From: CAYHGV01 sp964356135 | Lineage (GTDB): Bacteria; Hydrothermota; Tepidihabitantia; CAYHGV01 | Reading direction: 5' to 3' | Assembly (NCBI GenBank): GCA_964356135.1 | Contig: CAYHGV010000076.1 | Location: forward strand, 1-14,483 | Length of the DNA stretch: 14,483 nucleotides | In this document: positions 14,482 through 14,483 of the stretch, one piece after another | How the letters are laid out: every line of letters starts with the position of its first letter | Position numbering within the stretch: position 1 is the first letter of the stretch | The notes under the pieces: model-generated | What the model was told of the DNA's origin: nothing | What the model saw: only the letters and a program-made list of their open reading frames with translations | The model's database searches: none | Program-made: the position numbers and the translations under genes

Positions 14482-14483
14482 CT

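Overview
The window looks like ordinary chromosome from an uncultured bacterium of the FCB-like candidate phyla (WOR-3/Stahlbacteria would fit). That placement is inference from three things: two exported proteins with C-terminal Por/FlgD-type sorting domains, a ferredoxin-linked succinyl-CoA module, and degenerate intergenic repeats. No rRNA, tRNA, CRISPR array or complete insertion sequence was seen.

Layout. Positions 1-4304 hold two paralogous radical SAM enzymes on the + strand (81-1415 and 2988-4304). They flank a UbiA-family prenyltransferase on the - strand (1770-2699). Each radical SAM gene is preceded by a copy of a palindromic intergenic element that ends in TCGCACTAC. Positions 4375-8622 hold a + strand run: an exported subtilisin-like protease with a sorting domain, a lipoprotein cyclophilin and an unknown lipoprotein. 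The run ends at a strong intrinsic terminator (8659-8688). From 14363 back to 8789 everything is on the - strand: a large secreted sorting-domain protein that seems to lack its signal peptide, then sucC-sucD-korD in an overlapping operon, a gap with octamer repeats, an aconitase/IPMI-family small subunit, and an outer-membrane beta-barrel protein.

How the genes work together. SucCD and the KorD ferredoxin subunit belong to the 2-oxoglutarate/succinyl-CoA/succinate section of an oxidative or reductive TCA cycle. The partner KorABC subunits are not in the window. The subtilase, cyclophilin lipoprotein, second lipoprotein, barrel protein and sorting-domain protein are all envelope or secreted products. 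The radical SAM/UbiA group may act on an isoprenoid or lipid substrate, but nothing in the sequence proves this.

Most notable points: (1) several genes have a recognisable promoter whose -10 box lies only 6-11 nt before the start codon, which predicts leaderless mRNAs, while other genes carry strong Shine-Dalgarno sites; (2) KorD has an Asp in place of one cluster-ligand Cys (CxxDxxC); (3) the korD operon appears broken off next to a tandem repeat; (4) the secreted protein at the right edge appears 5'-truncated next to an open reading frame tail; (5) a TIR-bounded palindromic element sits upstream of both radical SAM paralogs.
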